DNA from: JAFGBM01 sp964610155
Lineage (GTDB): Bacteria > Actinomycetota > Actinomycetes > Actinomycetales > Demequinaceae
Direction of reading: 5' to 3'
NCBI GenBank assembly: GCA_964610155.1
Contig: CAZSUY010000014.1
Span: 1-32,963, forward strand
DNA length: 32,963 nt
Shown: in pieces, positions 16,427 to 24,469 of the stretch
How positions within the stretch are numbered: the first letter of the stretch is position 1
Layout: each line of letters starts with the position of its first letter
Notes under the pieces: model-generated
Databases searched by the model: none
Told to the model about the DNA's origin: nothing
Seen by the model: the letters and a program-made list of their open reading frames with translations, nothing else
Program-made: the position numbers and the translations under genes

Positions 16427-17644
16427 CTAGGGCTTGTGCCGTCTCGTCTCATCCGCTATGTCCCGCGCCGCCGCCTGCTTCGTGGAGAGTCCGAAAATCT
16501 CGATAAATCCCCTCGCCGCACTCTGGTCGAACACGTCCCCCTCATCGTAGGTGGCCAGACCGAAGTCATACAGGCTTGAGGCCGACCTCCGCCCAGTCAC
16601 GGTCACACGGCCGCCATGCAGCACAAGCCGGATATCGCCGTTCGCGTGCTCCTGAGTGCTCTCGAGGAACGCGTCGAGTGAGCGCCTTAACGGACTGAAC
16701 CACATGCCGTCGTAAACGAGCTCCGTCCACCGCCGCCCGACCAGAGCCTTGAACCGCGCCTGCTCCCTCTCGATCGTGACGTTCTCCAGCTCGTGATGCG
16801 CCTCGATCAAGGACACCGCCCCCGGTGCCTCATACACCTCGCGGGACTTGATCCCCACGAGCCGGTCCTCGACCATATCGATGCGCCCCACACCCTGGGC
16901 TCCCCCACGCCGATTCATCTCCTGGATCGCCTCAAGCGGCGTGACCTTCTGTCCGTCAATCGCGACAGGGATTCCCTTTTCGAAGGTCAAGACAACCTCG
17001 TCCGGCACCGGCGGGAAGGCCGGGTCGTCCGTGTAGGAGTAGACGTCCTTAGTTGGTTCGTTCCAGATGTCCTCGAGAAAACCCGTCTCGATGGCCCGGC
17101 CCCACACGTTCTGGTCGATGCTGAAGGGGTTCTTCTTCGTGGTCGCGATGGGAAGCTTGTTGCGCTCGGCGTAGTCGATTGCTTTGTCTCGAGTCAGGGC
17201 AAGATCCCGGACGGGCGCAATGCACTTGAGGTCGGGCGCGAGGGAGACAATGCCCACCTCGAACCGTACCTGGTCGTTGCCCTTGCCCGTGCAGCCGTGG
17301 CTCACGGTCGTCGCGCCGAACTCCCTGGCTGCGGCGACAAGGTGCTTGGTGATGACGGGCCGCGAAAGCGAGGAGATGAGCGGGTACTTGTCCATGTAAA
17401 GGGCGTTCGCCCGAAGGGCGGGCATGCAGTACTCGGAGGCGAACTCGTCTCTGGCGTCAGCGACGTACGCCTCGACCGCGCCGCAGTCGAGCGCCCGTTG
17501 CCGGATGACCTCAAGGTCCTCCCCGCCCTGGCCCACGTCAACGGCGACGGCGATGACCTCCGCACCGGTCGCGTCGGCGATCCAGCCGATGGCTACGGAG
17601 GTGTCGAGTCCTCCCGAGAAGGCGAGGACGATGCGTTCGGCCAT
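16427..17644 (-). CDS. argG: argininosuccinate synthase
   Basis: Joins citrulline and aspartate, using ATP, to form argininosuccinate (EC 6.3.4.5). The protein starts MAERIVLAFSGGLDTSVAIG with the PP-loop SGGLDTS at residues 10-16. It also contains HGCTGKGNDQVRFE and the citrulline/aspartate-site region around NLPIATTKKNPFSIDQNVWGR (here with NKLP). Its 405 residues are a normal length. The ATG at 17644 has an AGGAAGTT purine stretch upstream. There are 47 nt after argR and 8 nt before argH, so it is probably cotranscribed with both. I see no separate promoter in the 47-nt gap. Confidence 0.97.
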   Translation of the reverse strand: MAERIVLAFSGGLDTSVAIGWIADATGAEVIAVAVDVGQGGEDLEVIRQRALDCGAVEAYVADARDEFASEYCMPALRANALYMDKYPLISSLSRPVITKHLVAAAREFGATTVSHGCTGKGNDQVRFEVGIVSLAPDLKCIAPVRDLALTRDKAIDYAERNKLPIATTKKNPFSIDQNVWGRAIETGFLEDIWNEPTKDVYSYTDDPAFPPVPDEVVLTFEKGIPVAIDGQKVTPLEAIQEMNRRGGAQGVGRIDMVEDRLVGIKSREVYEAPGAVSLIEAHHELENVTIEREQARFKALVGRRWTELVYDGMWFSPLRRSLDAFLESTQEHANGDIRLVLHGGRVTVTGRRSASSLYDFGLATYDEGDVFDQSAARGFIEIFGLSTKQAAARDIADETRRHKP

Positions 17645-17691
17645 GTCTTGAACTTCCTTTTCGTGTTGTGGTGATCGTGGTGGGTGGGTGG

Positions 17692-18210
17692 TCAGCGGGG
17701 TTGCTTCAGGGTGCGGTCTAGGAAGCGCTGGGCGAGAGCGGGGCCGCCATCAGGGCCGCGGGCGACCACGAAAACGGTGTCATCGCCGGCAACCGTCCCG
17801 ACGATGTTGGGATCATCGTGGCCATCGATAGCCACGGCGAGGTATTGGGCAGCGCCCGAGGGCGTCCTGAGGACGGCGAGGTTCGCCGAGCCGTCGGCCG
17901 TGAACAACAACTCGGAACACAGACGAGTGAGCCGGTCCTCGGTGTCCTCATGCGCCTCGAGAGAATCCCCTGAGACGTAGGCCATGGTCCCCCCGGCGCG
18001 CCGCACCTTGACGGCCCCGATGTCGACGAGGTCCCTGGAGAGAGTCGCCTGGGTTACGACAAGTCCCTGGACCTCGATAGCCAGGGCGAGATCCGCCTGT
18101 GAGGAGATATCTGTCGACTGGAGGATGCGCTTGATGAGGGCCTGGCGGGCGGCCTTGGTGGCGGGTACTCCCGCCGTCTGGACCGAATCCTGGCTACCGA
18201 TGGAGTTCAT
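17692..18210 (-). CDS. argR: arginine repressor
   Basis: Arginine-responsive transcriptional repressor of 172 residues. It has an N-terminal winged helix-turn-helix (ARQALIKRILQSTDISSQADLA, then VTQATLSRDLVDIGAVKVR) and a C-terminal arginine-binding/hexamerisation domain containing GTVAGDDTVFVVAR. The start chosen is the ATG at 18210, which overlaps the argF stop as ATGA. The longer in-frame opening upstream lies entirely within argF. It sits inside the operon it is expected to control. The palindrome over the argC promoter (23490-23505) is a candidate target. Confidence 0.95.
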   Translation of the reverse strand: MNSIGSQDSVQTAGVPATKAARQALIKRILQSTDISSQADLALAIEVQGLVVTQATLSRDLVDIGAVKVRRAGGTMAYVSGDSLEAHEDTEDRLTRLCSELLFTADGSANLAVLRTPSGAAQYLAVAIDGHDDPNIVGTVAGDDTVFVVARGPDGGPALAQRFLDRTLKQPR

Positions 18211-19136
18211 CGTTCGACCAACCAAGTGAGGATGGCTTTCTGGGCGTGCAGGCGGAATTCCGCCTCCTCCCACACGATCGACTGCGAGCCGTCAAGCACT
18301 CCCGCAGTGATCTCCTTGCCCCTGTACGCCGGGAGACAGTGCAGTACGACCGCGTCCGGGGCGGCGAGCGCCATCAGCGCCTCGGTGACCGTGAAGCCCT
18401 CGAACTCCTTCTCCCTGGCCTCGCGCTCGTCCTCGGTGCCCATGGACACCCACGTGTCCGTCGCGACGACATCGGCCCCAGCGATGGCCTCGGCGGGGTC
18501 GTGGACGACGCTGACGCTTCCCTCGGTGCGGACGGCGAGTTCCCTGGCATCCGCGAGGATCGTCGGGTCGGGGAGGAAGGCCGCGGGGGTCGCGATCGTG
18601 ACGTTGAGTCCGGCGGTTGCGCTCCCGAGCAAGTAGGAGTTCGCCATGTTGTTCGCCCCGTCACCGATGTAGGCCAACTTGAGGCCGGGCAGGGCCTCGA
18701 TCCCACCCTTGACGTGGGCGACGGAAGCGAGGTCAGCGAGCACCTGGCACGGGTGGAAGGAATCCGTGAGGGCGTTTAAAACGGGCACGTCGACGTTCGC
18801 GGCCATCTCCTCCACACGCGACTGCTCAAACGTACGCCAGACGATCGCGGCGACCTGGCGTCCTAGGACCCTGGCTGTATCCGCGATGGACTCTCTGACG
18901 CCGATGCGGGCGAGGCTCCCGTCTACGAGCAGTGGATGACCTCCGAGTTCGGCGACCCCGACGGAAAAGGAGACCTGGGTCCGGAGCGTCGGCTTGTCGA
19001 AGAGGAGTGCGACGGCCCGAGGCCCCTCGAACGGCCGGGCGTAGAAGCGGTTTCGCTTGAACTCAAGAGCGAGAGCGAGAACCTCCCGCTGCTCGCTCGG
19101 GCTGAGATCGTCGTCCCTTAAGAAGTGGCGGGTCAT
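18207..19136 (-). CDS. argF: ornithine carbamoyltransferase
   Basis: Makes citrulline from ornithine and carbamoyl phosphate (EC 2.1.3.3). The protein is 309 residues. The carbamoyl-phosphate loop reads FDKPTLRTQVSF, so the usual STRTR is KPTLRT here, a variant form of the loop. DSFHPCQVLADL (His-Pro-Cys-Gln), the SMGTEDE loop and the ornithine-site VLHCLPAYRG are all present. The start is the ATG at 19136, which overlaps the argD stop as ATGA; its own stop overlaps the argR start in the same way. These overlaps imply translational coupling. Upstream in-frame sequence belongs to argD. Confidence 0.96.
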   Translation of the reverse strand: MTRHFLRDDDLSPSEQREVLALALEFKRNRFYARPFEGPRAVALLFDKPTLRTQVSFSVGVAELGGHPLLVDGSLARIGVRESIADTARVLGRQVAAIVWRTFEQSRVEEMAANVDVPVLNALTDSFHPCQVLADLASVAHVKGGIEALPGLKLAYIGDGANNMANSYLLGSATAGLNVTIATPAAFLPDPTILADARELAVRTEGSVSVVHDPAEAIAGADVVATDTWVSMGTEDEREAREKEFEGFTVTEALMALAAPDAVVLHCLPAYRGKEITAGVLDGSQSIVWEEAEFRLHAQKAILTWLVER

Positions 19137-20344
19137 GTCCCCTCCTTCGTCGTGGGGGCAACGCCAACCGCCGCCGCCAGGAATCCCGTGAGCCACTCGA
19201 GGAACGTGTCCGCTTCCTCGGCGGTGAGGTTCAGGGCGGGAACGAGCCGGATAGTGTCAGGCCTCGGTGCATTGATGATGAATCCCGCCTCAAGCGCTGC
19301 GGTGACGGCCTCTTCAGCGACCTCCCCCTCGAGCGCGATGCCGAGCATGAGGCCCTCACCCCGTACGTCCGCCACCCCAGGAATGGCCGATGCGGATTCG
19401 CGGATGTGCTCTCCCACCGCCTTGACGTTTTCCATTATGCCGTCCTGCTCTATCGCGTCCAGGGTTGCCAGGGCCGCCGCGCAGGCAAGCGGGTTGCCGC
19501 CAAAGGTCGTTCCGTGGTCTCCCTTGGAGAACACGCCAGCGACCTCGGGCCCATACGCGACGACAGCCCCAATGGGAAAGCCCGCGCCGAGCCCCTTAGC
19601 AAGGGTCATGATGTCCGGCTGGATCCCGCGACCCTTGTGGGCGAACCACACCCCCGTCCTGCCTATCCCGGTCTGGATCTCGTCGACGATGAGCAGCGCA
19701 CCGTGCTCGTCACACAGGCGTCTGGCAGCCGCAAGGAAGGAATCGGTGAGGGGCTGAACCCCCGACTCCCCCTGGATCGTCTCGAGGATGAGGGCCGCCG
19801 TGTCGGGTGTGAAGGCGGCCGCCAGCGCGGCCTCGTCGTTCATGGGGACGAAGGTCGCCTCCATCGGCATGGGCCCATACGGCTCCCGGATCGCGGGCTT
19901 ATGTGTGACAGACAGCGCTCCCAGGGTCCGCCCGTGGAAGCTTCCCTCGATGGCGATGAATCCTTTCTTTCCGGTCTTCATCGCCATCTTGAGGGCGGCC
20001 TCGGTCGCCTCCGTGCCCGTGGAACAGAGGAAGACCCTCGATCCTGTCGGTGCCCCCGAGAGCTCCAGCAACCGCTCAGCCAATGCGATCTGCCCCGAGG
20101 TAGTGAAAAAGTTTGAGATATGGGTGAGGGCGGCCGCCTGATCCTGGACGGCCTTGACCCAGGCGGGGTGGGCATGGCCAAGGGCGTTGACGGCGATCCC
20201 GCCGAGGAGGTCGAGATACCTCTTCCCATCTGCATCCCACACATAGCTGCCCTGGCCCCGGACGATGACCCTTTGGGGCGGCGCGTAGGTCGCCATGAAG
20301 GCCTCGCCATACCGGGAAAGGAGGTCCGCGCTGTCGTTCGGCAT
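19133..20344 (-). CDS. argD: acetylornithine aminotransferase
   Basis: PLP-dependent transamination of N-acetylglutamate semialdehyde to N-acetylornithine (EC 2.6.1.11). The protein is 403 residues. Class-III aminotransferase features are visible: CSTGTEATEAALKMA (PLP phosphate region), the aromatic SFHGRTLGALS, DEIQTGIGRTG, the PLP-binding Lys in LAKGLGAGFPIGA, and GTTFGGNPLACAA. The ATG at 20344 begins 5 nt after the argB stop, with GGAG inside the end of argB as its ribosome site. The coding frame is also open upstream but only as an out-of-frame reading of argB. Confidence 0.96.
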   Translation of the reverse strand: MPNDSADLLSRYGEAFMATYAPPQRVIVRGQGSYVWDADGKRYLDLLGGIAVNALGHAHPAWVKAVQDQAAALTHISNFFTTSGQIALAERLLELSGAPTGSRVFLCSTGTEATEAALKMAMKTGKKGFIAIEGSFHGRTLGALSVTHKPAIREPYGPMPMEATFVPMNDEAALAAAFTPDTAALILETIQGESGVQPLTDSFLAAARRLCDEHGALLIVDEIQTGIGRTGVWFAHKGRGIQPDIMTLAKGLGAGFPIGAVVAYGPEVAGVFSKGDHGTTFGGNPLACAAALATLDAIEQDGIMENVKAVGEHIRESASAIPGVADVRGEGLMLGIALEGEVAEEAVTAALEAGFIINAPRPDTIRLVPALNLTAEEADTFLEWLTGFLAAAVGVAPTTKEGT

Positions 20345-20349
20345 GCCGA

Positions 20350-21264
20350 TCACTCCAATTCCATGTCGTCCGGATAGACCATGGTGCCGATCCCTGAAGT
20401 AGTGAAGATCTCCGTCAGGATGGAGTGAGGCTCCCGGCCGTCGATGATGTGTGCCTCTGGAACGCCCTTCTGGACGGCCCTGACGCATGCCTCGATCTTG
20501 GGCACCATCCCGGACTCGAGGGAAGGCAACATCTTCTCGGCGTCCGAGACGTGGATCCTCCGGACGAGCGACTCCTTGTTCGGCCAGTCCGAGTACAACC
20601 CCTCGACATCCGTGAGGATGATGAGCTTGCGTGCCCCGAGGGCGACCGCAATCGCGGCGGCGGCCAGGTCGGCATTGACGTTGAGAACGTAGGCCGGGTC
20701 GTCGATATCGGGGGCGACGGTGCTGACGACGGGTATCCGCCCGGCGTCGATAAGGTCCTGGATGGCATCGGGGTTGACCCGTACGACCTCCCCGACAAGC
20801 CCGACATCGACAGACTCTCCATCGACGGAGGCCTGCCTCTTCCTCGCCTGGAGGAGCCCGGCGTCCTCCCCGGATAGCCCGACCGCGTGGGGACCTTCAG
20901 CATTGATGAGACCGACGAGCTCCCGCGAAACCTGCCCCGTCAGCACCATCCTCACCACGTCCATCGCCTCAGGCGTCGTCACCCGAAAGCCACCCTTAAA
21001 CTCGTTGGCTATGCCGAGCCGATCCAGCATCTCCGTGATCTGAGGACCGCCTCCGTGGACGACGACGGGCCGGAGCCCAAGGAGCCGAAGGTGAACGATG
21101 TCCCTAGCGAAGGCCGCCTTGAGAACGGGGTCCACCATGGCGTTCCCGCCGTACTTGACGACGGTGATGGCGTCCTTGAAATTCTCGATCCAGGGCATGG
21201 CATCGATGAGGACGCCCACCTTCTGCTGGAGGGTCAGATCTGGAGTATCGATGAGGTGGCTCAT
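20350..21264 (-). CDS. argB: acetylglutamate kinase
   Basis: Phosphorylates N-acetylglutamate (EC 2.7.2.8), usually the arginine-feedback-controlled step. The protein is 304 residues. Amino-acid kinase motifs include VVKYGGNAM, VVVHGGGPQITEML (nucleotide and substrate binding), RVTTPEAMDVVRMVL and NVNADLAAAAIAVALGA. The N-terminal extension before VVKYGGNAM (about 36 residues, a helix with IDAMPWIENF) is of the type found in arginine-sensitive hexameric kinases. The ATG at 21264 overlaps the argJ stop as ATGA. Confidence 0.96.
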   Translation of the reverse strand: MSHLIDTPDLTLQQKVGVLIDAMPWIENFKDAITVVKYGGNAMVDPVLKAAFARDIVHLRLLGLRPVVVHGGGPQITEMLDRLGIANEFKGGFRVTTPEAMDVVRMVLTGQVSRELVGLINAEGPHAVGLSGEDAGLLQARKRQASVDGESVDVGLVGEVVRVNPDAIQDLIDAGRIPVVSTVAPDIDDPAYVLNVNADLAAAAIAVALGARKLIILTDVEGLYSDWPNKESLVRRIHVSDAEKMLPSLESGMVPKIEACVRAVQKGVPEAHIIDGREPHSILTEIFTTSGIGTMVYPDDMELE

Positions 21265-22436
21265 GTGGAGTACGCGCTGTTCTCTTCGACGTAGTCATGG
21301 GTAAGGTCGTTGGTCCACAGGGTCGCGGAGGCCTCCCCGGCGTGAAGGTCGATGATGATGGAGACCTCCCTGGGGGTGAGGTCCACGAGGGAGCAGTCCT
21401 CGCTGGCGATTTGACCCTTGCATACCTGGACGCCGTTGATCGACACGTCCACAAGGAGGGGATCGAAAGGTGCGACATCCATGGGCACGGTCCCAACAGC
21501 CGCCAGGATCCGCCCCCAGTTTGGATCGTTGCCGAAGATCGCCGTCTTGAAGAGGTTCGAGCGAGCGATCGCCCTGGCGACCGACTCGGCGGCCTCCTCC
21601 GTCGTGGCCCCATTGGTGGTGATGGATATTTCGTGCGACGCCCCCTCGGCGTCCGCGACGAGGGCCCGTGCCAACGAAGCGCAGGCAACGCCGAGGGCCT
21701 CCTCGAACTCGTCCGGCTCCGGAGTAACTCCCGAAGCCCCCGACGCCATCAACAGGACAATGTCGTTCGTAGACATGCACCCGTCGGAGTCGACCCGGTT
21801 GAAGGTCCCCCGGACGGCATCCTCAAGCGCTCCTTCTGCCCGGCTTTGGTCGAGGACTGCGTCGGTGGTGAGTACGACGATCATCGTGGCGAGCCCGGGA
21901 GCCAGCATCCCCGCACCCTTCGCCATCCCTCCGATGGTCCAGGGCTCCCACCGAACGACCGTGCACTTGGAGACCTTGTCCGTCGTCAAGATCGCCTTGG
22001 CCGCGTCGGATCCGCCGGCCTGGCTGAGGGCGTGGACGGAGTCATCTACGCCCTTGAGGAGCCGTTTCATGTTTAGCCTGACCCCGATGAGCCCGGTCGA
22101 GCACACGGCCACATCTGCCACGGAAACCTCCCGCCCGCTCTTTTCGAGAACCTCGGCGACCCGTTTGGCTGTCATCCGGGAGTCGTCGAAGCCATCGAGG
22201 CCGGTGCAGGCGTTCGCCCCACCTGAGTTGATGATGACGGCATCGACGCGGCCGTCCGCGACCACCTGACGGGTCCACAGGATGGGGGCGGCTATCACGC
22301 GGTTCGAGGTATAGACCGCCGCGGCCACGTGGAGGGGTCCCTCGTTGTAGACGAGGGCGACGTCTGGCTTACCGGATTTCCTGAGTCCGGCCGCCACTCC
22401 AGAGGCCAGGAAGCCGACGGGGGCAGTGACGCTCAT
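21261..22436 (-). CDS. argJ: bifunctional ornithine acetyltransferase / N-acetylglutamate synthase
   Basis: Recycles the acetyl group from acetylornithine to glutamate (EC 2.3.1.35) and may also use acetyl-CoA (EC 2.3.1.1). The protein is 391 residues. The self-cleavage site KGAGMLAPGLATMIV is present, with the Thr that becomes the N-terminal nucleophile of the beta chain. VNSGGANACTG-type sequence is seen as IINSGGANACTG. The ATG at 22436 overlaps the argC stop as ATGA. A longer open frame upstream is an artefact of argC. No separate argA is needed if the enzyme is bifunctional; that point is inference. Confidence 0.96.
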   Translation of the reverse strand: MSVTAPVGFLASGVAAGLRKSGKPDVALVYNEGPLHVAAAVYTSNRVIAAPILWTRQVVADGRVDAVIINSGGANACTGLDGFDDSRMTAKRVAEVLEKSGREVSVADVAVCSTGLIGVRLNMKRLLKGVDDSVHALSQAGGSDAAKAILTTDKVSKCTVVRWEPWTIGGMAKGAGMLAPGLATMIVVLTTDAVLDQSRAEGALEDAVRGTFNRVDSDGCMSTNDIVLLMASGASGVTPEPDEFEEALGVACASLARALVADAEGASHEISITTNGATTEEAAESVARAIARSNLFKTAIFGNDPNWGRILAAVGTVPMDVAPFDPLLVDVSINGVQVCKGQIASEDCSLVDLTPREVSIIIDLHAGEASATLWTNDLTHDYVEENSAYST

Positions 22437-23479
22437 GGGGCGACCCCTTCCATAACGAGGCCCATCTGTTCCGGTAGACCGAGGGCGAGATTCAGGGACT
22501 GGAGGGCGGCGCCCGCCGTTCCCTTGACAAGGTTGTCGATCGAGGTGATGGTGAGCACCCGGCCGGCTTTCTTGTCGACGGCGACGCCGATGAGGGCGGT
22601 GTTGGCCCCGAGCGTCGACGAGGTCGAGGGCCATTCGTCCTCGGGAAGCACGTGGACGAAGGGTTCATCCCTATACGCCTCTTCCCAAGCCGCCCTGACG
22701 TCCGAGGCCGTCGCCCCGGTCACGAGTGGAGCCGAGACGGTCGCGAGGATGCCGCGGGACATAGGCACCAACACCGGGGTAAAACTGATCCGAGCCCCCT
22801 CGGCCCCCGTGGCTTTGAGGTTCTGGAGGATCTCCGGGATGTGCCGGTGCCCTCCCCCAACCGAGTACGGCACGGCGGCGCCAAGCGCCTCGGAGGCAAG
22901 GAGGTTGGGCTTGATGGCCTTCCCCGCACCCGAGTATCCGTTGGCGAGGACGGCGACGATATCGGTCGCGTCGACGAGCCCTGCCGCTATCCCGGGTTGG
23001 ATGCCGAGAGTGACGGCTATGACGTTGCATCCGGGGACCGCGATCCGCCTCGCCCCGATGAGGCTTTCCCGCTGGCGCGTTTTCTTCCCCGTCATCAGTT
23101 CGGGAAGCCCATACGGCCAGAAACCAGCGTGTTCCCCCTCGTAGTACTCCCCCCAGGCCTCCGCCGACTCGAGCCGGTGGTCGGCCCCGCAGTCGAGGAC
23201 CAGGGTGTCGTCCGGAAGGGCCGAGGAGATCTCGCCCGATGCCCCATGGGGTAGGGCGAGGACGACCACGTCGTGTCCCGCGAGTGTCTCGGGGGTGGTC
23301 GGAAGGATGGTCCGGTCCGCGGCACTCCTCAGGTGTGGGTGGTGGATGCTAATGGAATCACCTGCGCTGGTATTAGCCGTGAGGGCGCCGAAAACCACGT
23401 CAGGGTGCGCCGAGAACACCCTTAGCACCTCACCCCCGACATAACCGGAGGCACCCGCTACCGCAACCGAGATCGTCAC
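22433..23479 (-). CDS. argC: N-acetyl-gamma-glutamyl-phosphate reductase
   Basis: NADPH-dependent reduction of N-acetylglutamyl phosphate (EC 1.2.1.38); first gene of the arginine operon. It has the Rossmann motif VAVAGASGYVGGEVLR at the N-terminus and the active-site Cys in VPGCNVIAVTLG, and it is about 348 residues long. The start is placed at GTG 23479 because a near-consensus -10 (TATAGT, 23487-23492) lies exactly 7 nt upstream, which would make the message leaderless and put the ATG at 23485 upstream of the transcript. If transcription starts elsewhere, ATG 23485 (two residues longer) is the alternative. Neither has a Shine-Dalgarno sequence. Confidence 0.93.
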   Translation of the reverse strand: MTISVAVAGASGYVGGEVLRVFSAHPDVVFGALTANTSAGDSISIHHPHLRSAADRTILPTTPETLAGHDVVVLALPHGASGEISSALPDDTLVLDCGADHRLESAEAWGEYYEGEHAGFWPYGLPELMTGKKTRQRESLIGARRIAVPGCNVIAVTLGIQPGIAAGLVDATDIVAVLANGYSGAGKAIKPNLLASEALGAAVPYSVGGGHRHIPEILQNLKATGAEGARISFTPVLVPMSRGILATVSAPLVTGATASDVRAAWEEAYRDEPFVHVLPEDEWPSTSSTLGANTALIGVAVDKKAGRVLTITSIDNLVKGTAGAALQSLNLALGLPEQMGLVMEGVAP

Positions 23480-23486
23480 GCGCATA

Positions 23487-23515
23487 ACTATACACTCGAG
23501 CGTATGCCTCCGCAA
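23487..23515 (-). promoter_or_regulatory. promoter of the arginine operon
   Basis: On the minus strand TTGCGG (23510-23515) is followed by exactly 17 nt and TATAGT (23487-23492). The start of transcription should fall at about 23480, that is, at the GTG codon of argC. The spacer is largely occupied by a palindrome (see the next entry), so a bound repressor would block RNA polymerase directly. Confidence 0.6.
23490..23505. promoter_or_regulatory. palindrome over argC promoter, candidate ArgR operator
   Basis: ATACGCTCGAGTGTAT (minus strand) is a 16-bp inverted repeat with 14 of 16 symmetric positions. It is centred in the -35/-10 spacer of the argC promoter. An outer GCATA/TATGC pair (23482-23508) extends the symmetry. 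The position fits an ARG box, and argR lies in the same operon. The sequence is only a loose match to the TGCATA/TATGCA-type half-sites known from other actinobacteria, so the identity of the repressor is inference. Confidence 0.45.
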
Positions 23516-23538
23516 TCACGCGCGCCGAGGCCCAGGAG

Positions 23539-23567
23539 TTGCAGAAGACCCTCCCATCGGCAAGAGT
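23539..23567 (+). promoter_or_regulatory. possible promoter for pilin-like lipoprotein gene
   Basis: TTGCAG (23539-23544), a 17-nt spacer and AAGAGT (23562-23567) end 6 nt before the ATG at 23574. The -10 is weak (three of six), but the geometry is the same as for argC and the lipoprotein gene at 27200. It suggests a leaderless transcript. Confidence 0.35.
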
Positions 23568-23573
23568 GCTCCC

Positions 23574-24407
23574 ATGACACTTCGACTCCCCGCGGTTCTC
23601 GCTGCCACCCTCCTGCTCAGCGCCTGCTCCTCCGGCGCTAGTGAGCAGTCCGATGAATCGTTCTGCGAGGCCATTCAAGACTGGAACACTGCGCTCGTAG
23701 ACATGAGCGTTGGGATGTCTGACCTCGGCGACTATCTCTCGTCGATCGAGGACCCCACCGACCTTCCTCCCTCGGACGTCATGCACGAAATGGCCGCAGG
23801 GGTCCTCACCTCCGCCGCTGACGCCGACCAAGCTTCGGCCATTGCTGTGGCGAATACGCGCGACCCTGAGGTCGCCGACACGATTGTTGAGATGAACCGC
23901 ATCATCGTTGATGTCAGCAGGTGGATGGGAGAGACGGCCCTCGAGTCAGAAGATGCCCTCGAATTCACCATGACGATCATTGGTGAATTTGATCGAATGA
24001 CCGAGTTCGAGGATTCTGCGGATAAGATCTCCTCCAGCGATTTCAAGGACTACGTGGTGCAGGCCTGCGGCGATCTCGGACCCATCAATGGGGTGACAGA
24101 TCCAGCCAAAGAAGCAGATACCGACGCGAAAACAGACGTCTCCACCCTCGGCCATGAGATCGCGACCTATTACGTCGACAACGTTGATCCCGACCCCACC
24201 ATCACCATCCAGGACGGCCGGTACTACCTTCTCGACACCTACATCTGGGATGTCTCCACCGGCAATCGGGTCACCGACCAGTACTACAACGGCTACACCG
24301 ACTGGTGCGTCGAGGTCACGAACGACCTGGGCTACTACAAGACCTTCACCTACTCGGCCCAGGACTGGCTCCAACAAGGCACTTGCCAGCAGCTCCGCCT
24401 CCCATAA
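23574..24407 (+). CDS. lipoprotein with pilin-like C-terminal domain, unknown function
   Basis: A 277-residue protein. The N-terminus MTLRLPAVLAATLLLSACSS is a lipoprotein signal with lipobox LSAC (lipidated C18). An acidic helical domain (about 28-170) begins SFCEAIQDWN and ends VVQACGD; its two Cys may pair. It resembles the domain in the lipoprotein at 27200. After a short acidic linker, residues about 184-277 (from DVSTLGHEIATYYVDN) contain GRYYLLDTY, NGYTDWCVEV and FTYSAQDW..GTC, a pattern like the globular part of actinobacterial type IV pilin-like proteins, which normally follows a pilin helix rather than a lipoprotein domain. There is no clear ribosome site. It is divergent from argC and convergent with gdhA. 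Function unknown. Confidence 0.8.
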   Translation: MTLRLPAVLAATLLLSACSSGASEQSDESFCEAIQDWNTALVDMSVGMSDLGDYLSSIEDPTDLPPSDVMHEMAAGVLTSAADADQASAIAVANTRDPEVADTIVEMNRIIVDVSRWMGETALESEDALEFTMTIIGEFDRMTEFEDSADKISSSDFKDYVVQACGDLGPINGVTDPAKEADTDAKTDVSTLGHEIATYYVDNVDPDPTITIQDGRYYLLDTYIWDVSTGNRVTDQYYNGYTDWCVEVTNDLGYYKTFTYSAQDWLQQGTCQQLRLP

Positions 24408-24418
24408 CACGACACAGC

Positions 24419-24449
24419 GGAGCCGCAGCGAGTATCTCGCCGCGACTCC
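24419..24449. terminator. hairpin between convergent lipoprotein and gdhA genes
   Basis: A 14-bp imperfect inverted repeat (24419-24432 with 24436-24449) with loop TAT. Twelve positions are complementary, and the other two become G-U pairs in the minus-strand RNA. It lies between the stop codons of convergent genes, so it probably ends one or both transcripts, more stably for gdhA. No long T run follows on either side. Confidence 0.5.
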
Positions 24450-24469
24450 ACCGTTGGTCGTACTAGGTC

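Noticed and set aside
22437..22634. Long N-terminal extension of ArgJ (and similar open extensions of ArgF, ArgD, ArgR and TyrS)
   Set aside because: These upstream parts are out-of-frame readings of the preceding gene or Arg/Pro-rich non-coding sequence. The ATGA overlaps, ribosome sites and family N-termini pick the shorter starts.
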